64,000 nt of DNA from Streptosporangium oxazolinicum (GCF_039537505.1 NZ_BAABAQ010000002.1:620001-684000), one strand, 5' to 3'; numbered from the stretch's first letter, positions 49,233 through 58,379 are shown. The notes: generated by a model not told the origin, from the sequence alone. Program-made: numbers and translations.

Positions 49233-49628
49233 TCAGTGCGAGAAGTTGCCCCGGTAGTACTCGAAGACGAAGCCGATCATGCTCATCACGATCGCGAACA
49301 CGCCGATCAGGAAGAGCCACCAGCCGATGACCAGGCCGACCGCGCTGAGCGCGACGGCCAGGCAGACGAAGAGCGGCCACCAGCTGTGCGGGCTGAAGAA
49401 GCCGAGCTCCCCGGCGCCCTCGCTGATCTCGCCCTGCTTGTCGTCCTCCGGCTGCTCGCCGATGCGGCGGGCCGTGTACATGAGGTAGTAACCGATCATG
49501 AAAGCGAAGCCCACCGAGATGGCCATCGCGGTCGTGCCGACCGGCTCCTTGGACCAGTACCAGTAGACGACGTCCACGGCGGCGAAGAAGACGCCGCAGA
49601 GGATGAACAGCCAGCCCTGGACCTTCAT
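49233..49628 (-). CDS. ctaF: Cytochrome c oxidase subunit IV
   Basis: This 131-residue actinobacterial subunit has four membrane helices (GWLFILCGVFFAAVDVVYW, AMAISVGFAFMIGYYLMYT, WPLFVCLAVALSAVGLVIGW, IGVFAIVMSMIGFVFEYY). It stabilises the aa3 oxidase in the supercomplex. ATG 49628 overlaps the ctaD stop as ATGA. It is the last gene of ctaC-ctaD-ctaF. Confidence 0.95.
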   Translation of the reverse strand: MKVQGWLFILCGVFFAAVDVVYWYWSKEPVGTTAMAISVGFAFMIGYYLMYTARRIGEQPEDDKQGEISEGAGELGFFSPHSWWPLFVCLAVALSAVGLVIGWWLFLIGVFAIVMSMIGFVFEYYRGNFSH

Positions 49629-51286
49629 CGGACCTCCTCCAGCTCACGGTCGGCCGGAACGTACGGGTGCTTGAGGTCGAACGCCGGGCGCTCGGACCGG
49701 ATGCGGGGCAGCGAGGTGAAGTTGTGCCTCGGCGGCGGGCAGGAGGTCGCCCATTCGAGGGAGTTGCCGTACCCCCACGGGTCGTCCACGGTGACCTGCG
49801 GCGCGGTCTTGTGGGTCTTCCACACGTTGTACAGGAACGGCAGTGTGGAGGCGCCCAGCAGGAACGCGCCCACCGAGGAGACCATGTTGAGGTCGGTGAA
49901 CCCGTCGATCGGGCTGTAGTCGGCGTAGCGGCGCGGGAAGCCCTGCGCGCCGAGCCAGTGCTGGACGAGGAAGGTGGTGTGGAAGCCGATGAACAGCGTC
50001 CAGAAGTGCACCTTGCCCATGGTGTCGTTCAGCATCTTGCCGGTGAACTTGGGCCACCAGAAGTAGAAGCCCGCGAACATCGCGAAGACCACGGTGCCGA
50101 AGACCACGTAGTGGAAGTGCGCCACCACGAAGTACGAGTCGGACACCTGGAAGTCCAGCGGCGGGGAGGCGAGGATGACGCCGGTCAGGCCGCCGAACAG
50201 GAACGTCACCAGGAAGCCGATCGAGAACAGCATCGGCGACTCGAACGACAGGTGGCCGCGCCACATGGTGCCGATCCAGTTGAAGAACTTCACCCCGGTG
50301 GGCACCGCGATGAGGAACGTCATGAAGGAGAAGAACGGCAGCAACACCTGTCCCGTGGGGAACATGTGGTGCGCCCACACGGTGATCGACAGACCCGCGA
50401 TGGCGATCGTCGCGCCGACCAGGCCAATGTAGCCGAACAGCGGCTTACGGCTGAAGACCGGCAGCACCTCGGTCACGATGCCGAAGAACGGCAGCGCGAT
50501 GATGTAGACCTCCGGATGCCCGAAGAACCAGAACAGGTGCTGCCAGAGCAGCGCGCCGCCGGTCTGGGAGTCGAAGATGTGCGTGCCGAGCTTGCGGTCG
50601 GCCTCCAGCGCCAGCAGCGCGGCGGCGAGCACCGGGAAGGCCATCAGCACCAGGATCGAGGTGAGCAGGACGTTCCAGGTGAACATCGGCAGGCGGAACA
50701 TCGTCATGCCGGGCGCGCGCATGCAGATGATCGTGGTGATGAAGTTCACCGAGCCGAGGATCGTGCCCAGACCGCTGATCGTCAGGCCGACGATCCACAG
50801 GTCGCCGCCGATCCCGGGGGAGCTGATCGCGTTCGACAGCGGGGTGTAGGCGAACCAGCCGAAGCTGGCCGCGCCGCCCGGGGTGATGAACCCCGACAGG
50901 GCGATGAGGCTGCCGAAGGTGAAGAGCCAGTAGCTGACCATGTTCAGTCGCGGGAAGGCGACGTCGGGGGCGCCGATCTGCAGCGGCATCAGCTCGTTGG
51001 CGAAGCCCGCGAACAGCGGGGTCGCGAACATCAGCAGCATCACGGTGCCGTGCATGGTGAACAGCTGGTTGAACTGCTCGTTGCTGACGAACTGCAGGGC
51101 CGGCTGCGCCAGCTCCGCCCTCATGACCAGCGCCATGACGCCGCCGATCAGGAAGAAGATGAACGAGGTGATCAGGTAGAGATGTCCAATGATCTTGTGA
51201 TCGGTGGACGACGCCCACTTCGTGATGATCGAGCCCTTGCGGGTCGGCACCGGGGGAAGGGGGAGGGATTCGTTGTTCGCGGTCAC
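49625..51286 (-). CDS. ctaD: Cytochrome c oxidase subunit I
   Basis: This 553-residue, twelve-helix haem-copper subunit reduces O2 to water. Ligand motifs are visible: MHGTVMLLMF (haem a His), FWFFGHPEVYIIALP (CuB His and the cross-linked Tyr), VWAHHMFPTG (CuB His pair) and VAHFHYVVFGT (haem ligands). Start ATG/GTG at 51286 overlaps the ctaC stop; its own stop overlaps ctaF. Confidence 0.98.
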   Translation of the reverse strand: MTANNESLPLPPVPTRKGSIITKWASSTDHKIIGHLYLITSFIFFLIGGVMALVMRAELAQPALQFVSNEQFNQLFTMHGTVMLLMFATPLFAGFANELMPLQIGAPDVAFPRLNMVSYWLFTFGSLIALSGFITPGGAASFGWFAYTPLSNAISSPGIGGDLWIVGLTISGLGTILGSVNFITTIICMRAPGMTMFRLPMFTWNVLLTSILVLMAFPVLAAALLALEADRKLGTHIFDSQTGGALLWQHLFWFFGHPEVYIIALPFFGIVTEVLPVFSRKPLFGYIGLVGATIAIAGLSITVWAHHMFPTGQVLLPFFSFMTFLIAVPTGVKFFNWIGTMWRGHLSFESPMLFSIGFLVTFLFGGLTGVILASPPLDFQVSDSYFVVAHFHYVVFGTVVFAMFAGFYFWWPKFTGKMLNDTMGKVHFWTLFIGFHTTFLVQHWLGAQGFPRRYADYSPIDGFTDLNMVSSVGAFLLGASTLPFLYNVWKTHKTAPQVTVDDPWGYGNSLEWATSCPPPRHNFTSLPRIRSERPAFDLKHPYVPADRELEEVR

Positions 51287-52083
51287 TGGGCACCCGCCTG
51301 ACTAGCGATGTACTGGTCGAACTCCTCAGGAGTGACGAGCTTCACCGAGAAGAGCATCCTGCTGTGGTCGACGCCGCAGAGCTCGGCGCAGCGGCCGGCG
51401 TAGACGGTGCCGGGCTTCTTCAAGGTCTCGACCTCGAACTTGTTGTTCACCCCGGGGATCACGTCGAGCTTGAAGTGGAACGCCGGGACCCAGAAGGAGT
51501 GGATGACGTCCGGCGAGTGGAGATCGAACCTGATCTTCTTACCGGCGGGCAGCACCAGCTGCGGCCCCTTGGTGTAGTCGGCGGCGGGCTGGCCGACCAC
51601 CTGGGCGGTCCTGCCGTTGTAGTCCGTGGTGAAGCGCCAGCTCCACTGGAAGCCCTCGACCTTGACCGTCACGTCGGGCTTGGCGGACATGGTGGTGATG
51701 TACTTCTGGTCCCGCGCGGTGAAGAAGAAGAACACGCCGACCATGATGATCGGCACCACCGTGTAGAGGATCTCGATCGGGAGGTTGTACCGCACCTGGG
51801 GCGGCAGCTCCTCCTTGGAGTTCTTCTTCTTGCGGTGGAAGGCGACGGACCACAGGATCAGGCCCCACACGACCACACCGGTGGCGAGGGCGGCGATCCA
51901 CGATCCGTTCCACAGACTCTGGACGGCTTCGGACTGCTTGGTGACGCCCTCGGGCAAGCCGGCTCGGGACCAGTCTTCGGCACTGCACGCCGTCAGGGAA
52001 ACCAGCAGCAGTGCCAGAGCGGCAGCGCGTGGCACCCGGCGGCGGGCCAACGGACGCCGTGCAGAACGGCGGGTCGGACTCAC
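51283..52083 (-). CDS. ctaC: Cytochrome c oxidase subunit II
   Basis: This 266-residue subunit has a lipoprotein signal (LALLLVSLTAC) and two membrane helices (about 62-80 and 105-125). The CuA cupredoxin domain keeps the ligands: SPDVIHSFW (His) and GRCAELCGVDHSRM (Cys-x3-Cys-x3-His, about 230-242). It accepts electrons from the QcrC haems. It is the first gene of ctaC-ctaD-ctaF, divergent from the cysteine desulfurase over 169 bp. Confidence 0.97.
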   Translation of the reverse strand: MSPTRRSARRPLARRRVPRAAALALLLVSLTACSAEDWSRAGLPEGVTKQSEAVQSLWNGSWIAALATGVVVWGLILWSVAFHRKKKNSKEELPPQVRYNLPIEILYTVVPIIMVGVFFFFTARDQKYITTMSAKPDVTVKVEGFQWSWRFTTDYNGRTAQVVGQPAADYTKGPQLVLPAGKKIRFDLHSPDVIHSFWVPAFHFKLDVIPGVNNKFEVETLKKPGTVYAGRCAELCGVDHSRMLFSVKLVTPEEFDQYIASQAGAQ

Positions 52084-52252
52084 GGATCGCCTACCCCACA
52101 GATGAAGCCCAGGAGTCGCTCCTGGGCGGTCGTTTGTTCACGTTCAAGATTTCGTAGTTCACAGCTTCACGCTGGGGGACACATTAGCGCGGACACCCCT
52201 CGCCCTCCCCCGCAGCCCCCGCACGCACCGCGCGTGGTGCGACGATTGAGAG

Positions 52253-53389
52253 GTGGCGTACTTCGACGCGGCCTCCACGGAGCCGCTGCACCCCCAGGCG
52301 CGCGAGGCTCTGATCGCGGCCCTCGACGTCGGCTGGGCCGACCCCGCGAGACTGTACGGTTCCGCCCGCCGGGCAAGGATGTTACTGGAACAGGCGCGGA
52401 CCGAGGTGGCCGAGGCCCTGGGCGCCAGGCCGGACGAGGTCTCCTTCACCTCCTCCGGCACCCAGGCGGTGCACCTGGGCGTCCTGGGCACCCTGCACGG
52501 CCGCCGCAGGACCGGCCGCCGCCTGGTCACCTCGGCCGTGGAACACTCCAGCGTGCTGCACGCGGCGGGCATCCACGAGCGCGACGGCGGCTCGGTCGAG
52601 ACGGTCGGCGTCGACATCACCGGCGCGGTCGACCCCGGCGCCTTCGGCGAGGCGGTCCGCGCCGAGGGCACGGCCCTCGCCTGCCTGCAGAGCGCCAACC
52701 ACGAGGTCGGCACGCTCCAGCCGGTCGCCGAGGCGGCGGCGGCGTGCGCGGAGGCGGGGGTGCCGCTCCTGGTGGACGCGGCCCAGACGGCGGGCAGGAT
52801 GCCGCTGCCCCCCGGCTGGTCGGTGCTGGCCGCCAGCGCCCACAAGTGGGGCGGTCCGGCCGGGGTCGGCGTGCTGGTGGTCCGCAAGGGCACCCGGTGG
52901 CGCACCCCGCTGCCCGAGGACGACCGCGAGCGCCGCAGGGTCCCCGGGTTCGAGAACGTCCCCGCGATCGTCGCGGCGGCCGCCGCGCTGCGCGCCACGG
53001 TGGCCGAGTCGGCCCTGGAGTCGGCCAGGCTCTCGGCGCTCGTGGACCGCGTCAGGGCCGAGGTGCCCCGGCTGGTCCCGGACGTCGAGGTCATCGGCGA
53101 TCCGGTCGTACGAGCCCCGCATATTGTCACCTTTTCGTGTCTTTATGTGGAAGGTGAGGCATTGCTCACGGAACTCGACAAGGCTGGGTTCTCGGTATCG
53201 TCCGGCAGCTCCTGCACGGCGAGTACGCTTCGTCCGTCGCATGTTTTGGAGGCCATGGGCGTGCTCACGCACGGGAACGTCCGCGTTTCGCTACCCCGGG
53301 GCACCTCGGCGATGGATATCGACCGTTTTCTCGCCCTTCTGCCGGATACGGTGCGGAGGATTCGCGAGGAGGCGGGGGTCAAGCTTTGA
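52253..53389 (+). CDS. Cysteine desulfurase (class V aminotransferase)
   Basis: This 378-residue NifS/IscS-like PLP enzyme has FDAASTEPLHPQ at the start, VEHSSVLHAA (His stacking on PLP), the PLP lysine in ASAHKWGGPAG (near 198) and the persulfide Cys in SSGSSCTASTLRPSHVLEAMG (near 321). It takes sulfur from Cys. A TTA leucine codon at 52382-52384 is one of two TTA codons seen in the window. A patch of the 3' third (about 53115-53170) is AT-rich. It is followed at 25 bp by tusA, its likely acceptor. Confidence 0.93.
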   Translation: MAYFDAASTEPLHPQAREALIAALDVGWADPARLYGSARRARMLLEQARTEVAEALGARPDEVSFTSSGTQAVHLGVLGTLHGRRRTGRRLVTSAVEHSSVLHAAGIHERDGGSVETVGVDITGAVDPGAFGEAVRAEGTALACLQSANHEVGTLQPVAEAAAACAEAGVPLLVDAAQTAGRMPLPPGWSVLAASAHKWGGPAGVGVLVVRKGTRWRTPLPEDDRERRRVPGFENVPAIVAAAAALRATVAESALESARLSALVDRVRAEVPRLVPDVEVIGDPVVRAPHIVTFSCLYVEGEALLTELDKAGFSVSSGSSCTASTLRPSHVLEAMGVLTHGNVRVSLPRGTSAMDIDRFLALLPDTVRRIREEAGVKL

Positions 53390-53414
53390 TCAACATTCGG
53401 GGAGGGAAGACGTG

Positions 53415-53684
53415 ATGACGTCCAGCCAGGCCACTCCGGCGGGATCGGCGCGGCCCCCGGCCCTCACGATCGACGCGCTGGGCAAGAAGTGCCCGATTCC
53501 GATCATCATGCTGGCGGCGCAGATCAACGACGTGCCGCGCAACGAGATCGTCGCGGTCCTCGCCGACGACCCGGCCGCCTTCACCGACATCCCGGCCTGG
53601 TGCCGGTTGAAGTCGCACCACCACGTGGGCAGCTACGAGCTCCCGGAGCGCGGCTGGGCCATCCACGTACGCCGCAATTACTGA
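53415..53684 (+). CDS. tusA: TusA-family sulfur carrier protein
   Basis: This 89-residue protein (ATG 53415; GTG 53412 also possible, GGAGGG upstream) has the TusA signature TIDALGKKCPIPIIML with the CPxP cysteine at about 33. A second half has AVLADDPAAFTDIPAWCRLKS with another Cys. TusA proteins take persulfide sulfur from a desulfurase and hand it on for tRNA thiolation, molybdopterin or Fe-S use. It is 25 bp downstream of the desulfurase. Confidence 0.9.
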   Translation: MTSSQATPAGSARPPALTIDALGKKCPIPIIMLAAQINDVPRNEIVAVLADDPAAFTDIPAWCRLKSHHHVGSYELPERGWAIHVRRNY

Positions 53685-53745
53685 CATGTCCTGAAATTGG
53701 GTATGACCCTCCCCGGAAACACGCCAAACGGTTCGGGGGGACGGC

Positions 53746-54168
53746 ATGAGCGGCGAGACGGCCAGAGATCTGATGAACGCCGGGGTCCGGTGCGTCGAGG
53801 CACACGAGACACTCGACCGGGCGGCGCAGATGATGCGGGACATGAACGTGGGCGCGCTGCCCATCTGCGGCAGCGACGACCGGCTGAAGGGGATCATCAC
53901 CGACCGCGACATCGTGGTCAGGTGCGTGGCGCACGGCCTGGACCCCTCCACGGTGACCGCGGGAGACCTGGCGACCGGCCTGGTCTGGGTGTCCGCGGAC
54001 GCGAGCGTCGAGGAGGCGCTGGCCAAGATGGAGCAGAACCGGATCCGGCGGCTACCGGTGATCGAGGACGGCCGCATCGTCGGCATGATCACCGAGGCCG
54101 ACCTGGCCAGGAAACTGCCCGACGACAAGCTGGCCGAGTTCGTGCACCGCGTCTACGCGAGCGGCTGA
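53746..54168 (+). CDS. CBS-domain pair protein
   Basis: This 140-residue protein is made of two CBS motifs: VRCVEAHETLDRAAQMMRDMNVGALPI with GIITDRDIVVR, then WVSADASVEEALAKMEQNRIRRLPV with GMITEADLAR. Such stand-alone pairs bind adenine nucleotides or SAM and regulate a partner. The partner is not known. It starts 61 bp after tusA. A gap follows (54169-54361) with three near-copies of GGGGTCCYGGGA-like words and no gene. Confidence 0.93.
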   Translation: MSGETARDLMNAGVRCVEAHETLDRAAQMMRDMNVGALPICGSDDRLKGIITDRDIVVRCVAHGLDPSTVTAGDLATGLVWVSADASVEEALAKMEQNRIRRLPVIEDGRIVGMITEADLARKLPDDKLAEFVHRVYASG

Positions 54169-54361
54169 CCTCAGCCCACCCCGCGCGGGCGTCCGGCACC
54201 GGCCGGGCCGCCGCTGGGCGGTGACCCGGCGGTGGCCCGATCGGCGGTTCGGAAGCGCGGTCCCGGGAAACGGGGTCCTGGGAGAACGGGGTCCCGGGAG
54301 GGCGCCGGGGCCCGATGGCTCAGGAGAGGCCCCGGTGACGCGGCGGCTCAGGCGTGACGGC

Positions 54362-55348
54362 TCAGGCGTGGTGGCACTTCACGAAGGCGGCCACCTCGGC
54401 GGCGGCGTCGGCGCCGTAGGCGTCGGCGAAGCGCTCCAGGAAGACCTTCTGGCCGAGCTCGTACTCCTGTCCGCCGACACGCTCCAGGACGTGGGTGGCG
54501 GTGAGGTTGCCGACCTGGCCGCAGCGCTCCAGGGACAGGCCCCAGGCCAGGGCGGACAGGAAGCCGGAGCGGAAGGCGTCGCCCACCCCGGTGGGGTCGG
54601 CCTTGCCGAGCTCGGGCGCCGGGGGGACGTGCAGGGACGGCTCGCCCTTGCGGTCGATGACCACGCCCTTGGGACCGAGCGTGGTGACGCGGACGCCGAC
54701 CCGGTCGAGGATCTCCTGGTCGCTCCAGCCGGTCTTCTGCTCGATCATGCCCTTCTCGTAGTCGTTGCCGAACAGGTAGGCGGCGCCGTCGACCAGCTCG
54801 CGGATCTGCTCACCGGGCATGCGGGCGAGCTGCTGGGAGGGGTCGGCGGCGAACGGGATCGCGCGCTGGCGCGCCTCGGCGGTGTGCCTGAGCATCGCGT
54901 CGGGGTCGTTGGGGCTGATCAGCACCAGGTCCAGGCCGCCGACCCGCTGGGCCACCGGGCCGAGCTCGATGAGGCGGGCCTCGGCCATCGCGCCGGTGTA
55001 GAACGAGGCGATCTGGTTGTGATCGTCGTCGGTCGTACACAGGAAGCGGGCCGTGTGGTGCGTCTCGGAGACGTGGATGGAGTCGCAGTCGACGCCGTGG
55101 CGCTCCAGCCAGGAGCGGTAGTCGGCGAAGTCGGCGCCGACCGCGCCGACCAGGACGGGACTGAGTCCCAGGCAGCCCATTCCGAACGCGATGTTGGCCG
55201 CGCAGCCGCCGCGGCGGACCTGCAGGTCGTCCACGAGGAACGACAGGGAAACCCGGTCGAGCTGACCGGCGATGAGCTGGTCGCTGAAGCGGCCGGGGAA
55301 GGTCATCAGTTGATCGGTCGCGATTGAGCCGGTGACGGCGATGCGCAC
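54362..55348 (-). CDS. adoK: PfkB-family kinase, adenosine kinase (AdoK) type
   Basis: This 328-residue PfkB-fold kinase closely follows the mycobacterial AdoK layout: VRIAVTGSIATDQLMTFPGRF, LSFLVDDLQVRRGGCAANIAF, VGAVGADFADYRSWLERHGVDC, the anion-hole region DPTGVGDAFRSGFLSALAWG with the catalytic Asp. It phosphorylates adenosine (or a related nucleoside or sugar) with ATP in the cytoplasm. GTG 55348 has GAGGAG 9 nt upstream. It lies next to ErpA on the same strand, as does Rv2202c by memory. Confidence 0.9.
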   Translation of the reverse strand: MRIAVTGSIATDQLMTFPGRFSDQLIAGQLDRVSLSFLVDDLQVRRGGCAANIAFGMGCLGLSPVLVGAVGADFADYRSWLERHGVDCDSIHVSETHHTARFLCTTDDDHNQIASFYTGAMAEARLIELGPVAQRVGGLDLVLISPNDPDAMLRHTAEARQRAIPFAADPSQQLARMPGEQIRELVDGAAYLFGNDYEKGMIEQKTGWSDQEILDRVGVRVTTLGPKGVVIDRKGEPSLHVPPAPELGKADPTGVGDAFRSGFLSALAWGLSLERCGQVGNLTATHVLERVGGQEYELGQKVFLERFADAYGADAAAEVAAFVKCHHA

Positions 55349-55485
55349 GGGGTTCTTCTCCTCGTTGTCAGCATCTCTCGGAACGCGGGCCATTGAGCCA
55401 CGCGGGAAGATGAGCCACGCAAGAATACGCGACCTTCCTCGCGTCCCGCTCGTTCCTGCGTGCTACTCCGATCGCGCGCGCGAAA

Positions 55486-55519
55486 GCCCCGCGGGGTGAC
55501 CGATGTCACCCCGCGGGGC
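55486..55519 (-). terminator. Terminator after erpA
   Basis: A 15-bp stem (55486-55500 with 55505-55519) with loop CGAT, 26 bp beyond the erpA stop, followed on the minus strand by TTTCGCGCG. It separates erpA from adoK. Confidence 0.8.
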
Positions 55520-55545
55520 CGGGCGTTCTCGCTTGCTCGACTCGC

Positions 55546-55899
55546 CTAGTTGAACGAGTCTCCACAGGCGCACGAGCCGGTGGCGTTCGGGTTGTCGATC
55601 GTGAAGCCCTGCTTCTCGATCGTGTCGACGAAGTCGACGGTGGCGCCCACGAGGTAGGGGGCGCTCATCCGGTCGGTGACCACGCTCACGCCGTCGAAGT
55701 CGGAGACGACGTCGCCGTCCATCGAACGGTCATCGAAGAAGAGCTGGTAGCGCAGGCCGGAGCAGCCGCCGGGCTGCACGGCCACGCGCAGCTGGAGACC
55801 TTCCTCGCCCTGCTGCTCCAGCAGGCTCTTGACCTTCGCCGCGGCCGCGGAACTGAGGATCAGGCCCTGCGCCGTGGTCTCGCTGCTCTCAACCGACAT
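55546..55899 (-). CDS. erpA: Iron-sulfur cluster insertion protein (HesB/IscA type)
   Basis: This 117-residue A-type carrier keeps the three Cys: QPGGCSGLRYQLF (about 45) and NATGSCACGDSFN (about 109 and 111). It binds a [2Fe-2S] or [4Fe-4S] cluster and hands it to target enzymes, such as the nearby NadA. The gene is alone between adoK and the divergent nadA; the 211-bp gap to nadA holds two CTCAGACGC words. Confidence 0.95.
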   Translation of the reverse strand: MSVESSETTAQGLILSSAAAAKVKSLLEQQGEEGLQLRVAVQPGGCSGLRYQLFFDDRSMDGDVVSDFDGVSVVTDRMSAPYLVGATVDFVDTIEKQGFTIDNPNATGSCACGDSFN

Positions 55900-56076
55900 G
55901 TTGGTGACTCCCGCGTCTGCGTCAGCCGCTCCCCGGGAACGGCTGTCTGTTAATGACGTCCTTCTCAGACGCTACCAACACCCGCCCCTCGGTACACATT
56001 CCTCAGACGCCAGAACCATCCGCCCTTGGACAAAACCCCCTCCCCAGGAATAAAGCCCCAATCCCATGTGTCATCA

Positions 56077-56098
56077 TTAGTCGTCACTTCGACGATAA
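56077..56098. promoter_or_regulatory. Imperfect dyad before nadA
   Basis: TTAGTCGTC, ACTTC, then GACGATAA forms an imperfect inverted repeat 13-34 bp before the nadA start, where a repressor would block transcription. Regulators of NAD synthesis use such sites, but I cannot match a known consensus. Confidence 0.3.
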
Positions 56099-56110
56099 GG
56101 GGGTGTGGCC

Positions 56111-57265
56111 ATGACGACCACCGAGACCGGGCTTCCGCTCTTCGTCCTCGGCAGGGGTGTCGACCCGCACAGCGAGCGCGGCGTCGACTGTCCCGGCGAG
56201 CTGCCGTCCGCTTCCGACCCGGCGCTCGTCGAGCGCGCCAGGAGGGCCAAGGCGGCACTCGGCGACAGGGTCTTCGTGCTGGGCCACCACTACCAGCGCG
56301 ACGAGGTCATCCAGTTCGCCGACGTGACCGGCGACTCGTTCAAACTCGCCAAGGAGGCCGCGGCCCGCCCCGACGCCGAGTACATCGTCTTCTGCGGCGT
56401 GCACTTCATGGCCGAATCCGCCGACATCCTCACCTCGAACTCCCAGAAGGTCGTACTGCCCGATCTCGCGGCCGGGTGCTCGATGGCCGACATGGCCACC
56501 TTCGACCAGGTCGAGGAGTGCTGGGAGGCCCTGGAGGACGCGGGAATCGCCGAAGTCACCGTCCCCGTCACCTACATGAACTCCAGCGCCGACATCAAGG
56601 CGTTCTGCGGGCGCAACGGCGGCGCCGTGTGCACCTCCTCCAACGCCAGGCGCGCCCTGGAGTGGGCCTTCTCACGCGGGGAGAAGGTGCTCTTCCTCCC
56701 CGACCAGCACCTGGGCCGCAACACCGCGGTGCTGGAGATGGGCCTGTCGCTGGACGACTGCGTCGTCTACAACCCGCACCGGCCGAACGGCGGCCTCACC
56801 GCCGAGCAGCTCGGGAACGCCAAGGTGATCCTGTGGAAGGGGCACTGCTCGGTGCACGGCCGCTTCAGCGCCGAGTGCGTGGACGACGTCCGCGCCCGCA
56901 TCCCCGGCGTCAACGTGCTGGTCCACCCCGAGTGCAGGCACGAGGTCGTCACCAAGGCCGACCACGTCGGTTCGACCGAATACATCATCAAGAAGCTCGA
57001 GGAGGCTCCGGCCGGGTCCTCCTGGGCGGTCGGCACCGAACTGAACCTGGTCAAGCGGCTCGGCGCCATGTTCCCCGACAAGAACGTGACGTTCCTGGAC
57101 CGGACGGTCTGCTACTGCTCGACGATGAACCGGATCGACCTGCCGCACCTGGTGTGGGCGCTGGAGTCGCTCGCCTCCGGCCAGGTCGTCAACCAGATCA
57201 CCGTGGACGACGACACCGCCCACTGGGCCGGGGTCGCCCTGGACCGGATGCTGGCCCTGCCCTGA
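56111..57265 (+). CDS. nadA: Quinolinate synthase
   Basis: This 384-residue [4Fe-4S] enzyme condenses iminoaspartate and dihydroxyacetone phosphate to quinolinate in NAD synthesis. Landmarks: GHHYQRDEVIQFAD, cluster Cys in FCGVHFMAE (about 95), WKGHCSVHGRFS (about 246) and CYCSTMNRIDLPHL (about 336), and TYMNSSADIKAFC. ATG 56111 is chosen because AAGGGGG is 7 nt before it. No nadB or nadC follows, so the rest of the pathway is elsewhere. ErpA is divergent nearby. Confidence 0.96.
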   Translation: MTTTETGLPLFVLGRGVDPHSERGVDCPGELPSASDPALVERARRAKAALGDRVFVLGHHYQRDEVIQFADVTGDSFKLAKEAAARPDAEYIVFCGVHFMAESADILTSNSQKVVLPDLAAGCSMADMATFDQVEECWEALEDAGIAEVTVPVTYMNSSADIKAFCGRNGGAVCTSSNARRALEWAFSRGEKVLFLPDQHLGRNTAVLEMGLSLDDCVVYNPHRPNGGLTAEQLGNAKVILWKGHCSVHGRFSAECVDDVRARIPGVNVLVHPECRHEVVTKADHVGSTEYIIKKLEEAPAGSSWAVGTELNLVKRLGAMFPDKNVTFLDRTVCYCSTMNRIDLPHLVWALESLASGQVVNQITVDDDTAHWAGVALDRMLALP

Positions 57266-57430
57266 TCCCCGCCCGGATCCCGGCTCCGACCTCTGTCCTG
57301 GTCCCGTGTCCTGGTCCCGGCTCTGACCTCTGCCCCGATCTCAGCCTGGATCCCGGCCCCGACCACCGTCCTGGTCCCGGCTCTGATCCCGGCCCCGACC
57401 TCGCGGCGAGGTTTCGGCCCCCGGTCTCGC
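57266..57430. repeat. Degenerate GC-rich repeat after nadA
   Basis: About 160 bp consists of imperfect copies of a word close to TCCCGGCTCTGACCTCTG and TCCTGGTCCCG. No gene is seen. Similar GATCC/CCGGGATC-rich sequence lies on the other side of the SIMPL gene (58380-58530). Confidence 0.55.
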
Positions 57431-57471
57431 CGGGCCCGGGTGTCCCGAGGCTCCGCCCCGATCTCAGGGTG

Positions 57472-57509
57472 GACGGGCCCCGGCGGGTGGTAACCCGCCG
57501 GGGCCCGTC
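57472..57509 (-). terminator. Terminator after the SIMPL gene
   Basis: A 17-bp perfect stem (57472-57488 with 57493-57509) and loop GGTA, 56 bp past the SIMPL stop. It may also stop nadA transcripts from the other side. Confidence 0.75.
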
Positions 57510-57565
57510 GCGTGCCGGGGACCTGTCGCGTACCCGGGGTCGGGGGAGCACCGCGTGAGCGGGGC

Positions 57566-58291
57566 CTATTTGAGCTCGTAGACCACCTTGACGCTGACGG
57601 ACACGTTCCGGCGGCCGGGGCTGATCGACGCCTTGTCGGCGATCGCGGCGAAGCCCCGGACCGGCGTCGGCGGGGTGACGTTCTGCTCGCTGATCTCCAT
57701 GACGCGGCCGAGCCCTCGGCTCGCGAGCTCGGCGTACTGCGTGGCGCGGTTTCTGGCGTCCTCGAAGGCCGCCTCGCGCGCCAGCCTGAGCGGCGCGTGG
57801 TTGTCGGACACCTCGAAGGTGACACCGTCGAACCGGACCGTCTCTCCGACGGAGGCCGCCGCGTCCACCACCTCGTCCGCGTCGTCGAGGTCGCGCACCA
57901 CGGCCTCGACGCCCTGCGTGGCCCGGTAGCCGGAGATCGTGGGATATTCCTTGTACTCGGGGCTGAGGGTCAACTCGTCGGTCCGCAGGTCCTCCGCCGC
58001 GATCCCGGTCGCGAGCAGCGCCCGCGTCAGGGCGGCGGCGGCGGTACGGGCGTCGGCGAACGCCGCCCCGGCGGTGGGGCGGCGCACCTCGACGCCGGTG
58101 TCCAGCCGCATGATGTCGGGGGTGGTGGAGATGTTCCCTTCGCCCACGACCGTGATCTGGGGGCGGCTCCTCTCCACGGTCGCCTCGGAGGGCTCGGAGT
58201 CCGCGAGCGCCGTGCCGCCGGACAGGCCCGCGAGGAACATCCCCGCGGAGACGAGCACAGCCGAGGCGGCCGACCGGGACATCTTGATCAT
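57566..58291 (-). CDS. Exported SIMPL-domain (DUF541) protein
   Basis: This 241-residue protein has a signal peptide (SRSAASAVLVSAGMFLAGLS, cleavage near ALA). A SIMPL domain follows with PQITVVGEGNISTTPDIMRL, ALLATGIAAEDLRTDELTL, YRATQGVEAVVRDLDDADEVV and the last strand VSVSVKVVYELK. Members form pore-like oligomers at the envelope and protect against oxidative stress. The exact role is unknown. It is monocistronic and flanked by repeats. Confidence 0.88.
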   Translation of the reverse strand: MIKMSRSAASAVLVSAGMFLAGLSGGTALADSEPSEATVERSRPQITVVGEGNISTTPDIMRLDTGVEVRRPTAGAAFADARTAAAALTRALLATGIAAEDLRTDELTLSPEYKEYPTISGYRATQGVEAVVRDLDDADEVVDAAASVGETVRFDGVTFEVSDNHAPLRLAREAAFEDARNRATQYAELASRGLGRVMEISEQNVTPPTPVRGFAAIADKASISPGRRNVSVSVKVVYELK

Positions 58292-58379
58292 AAAGTCATG
58301 GCACCACGGGGCCGCGGTCGCGGCGGCGAGCCCTGCGCGGGCCCTGTCGTGTCTTGGCCGAATCCCGGGCGGGTGTTTT

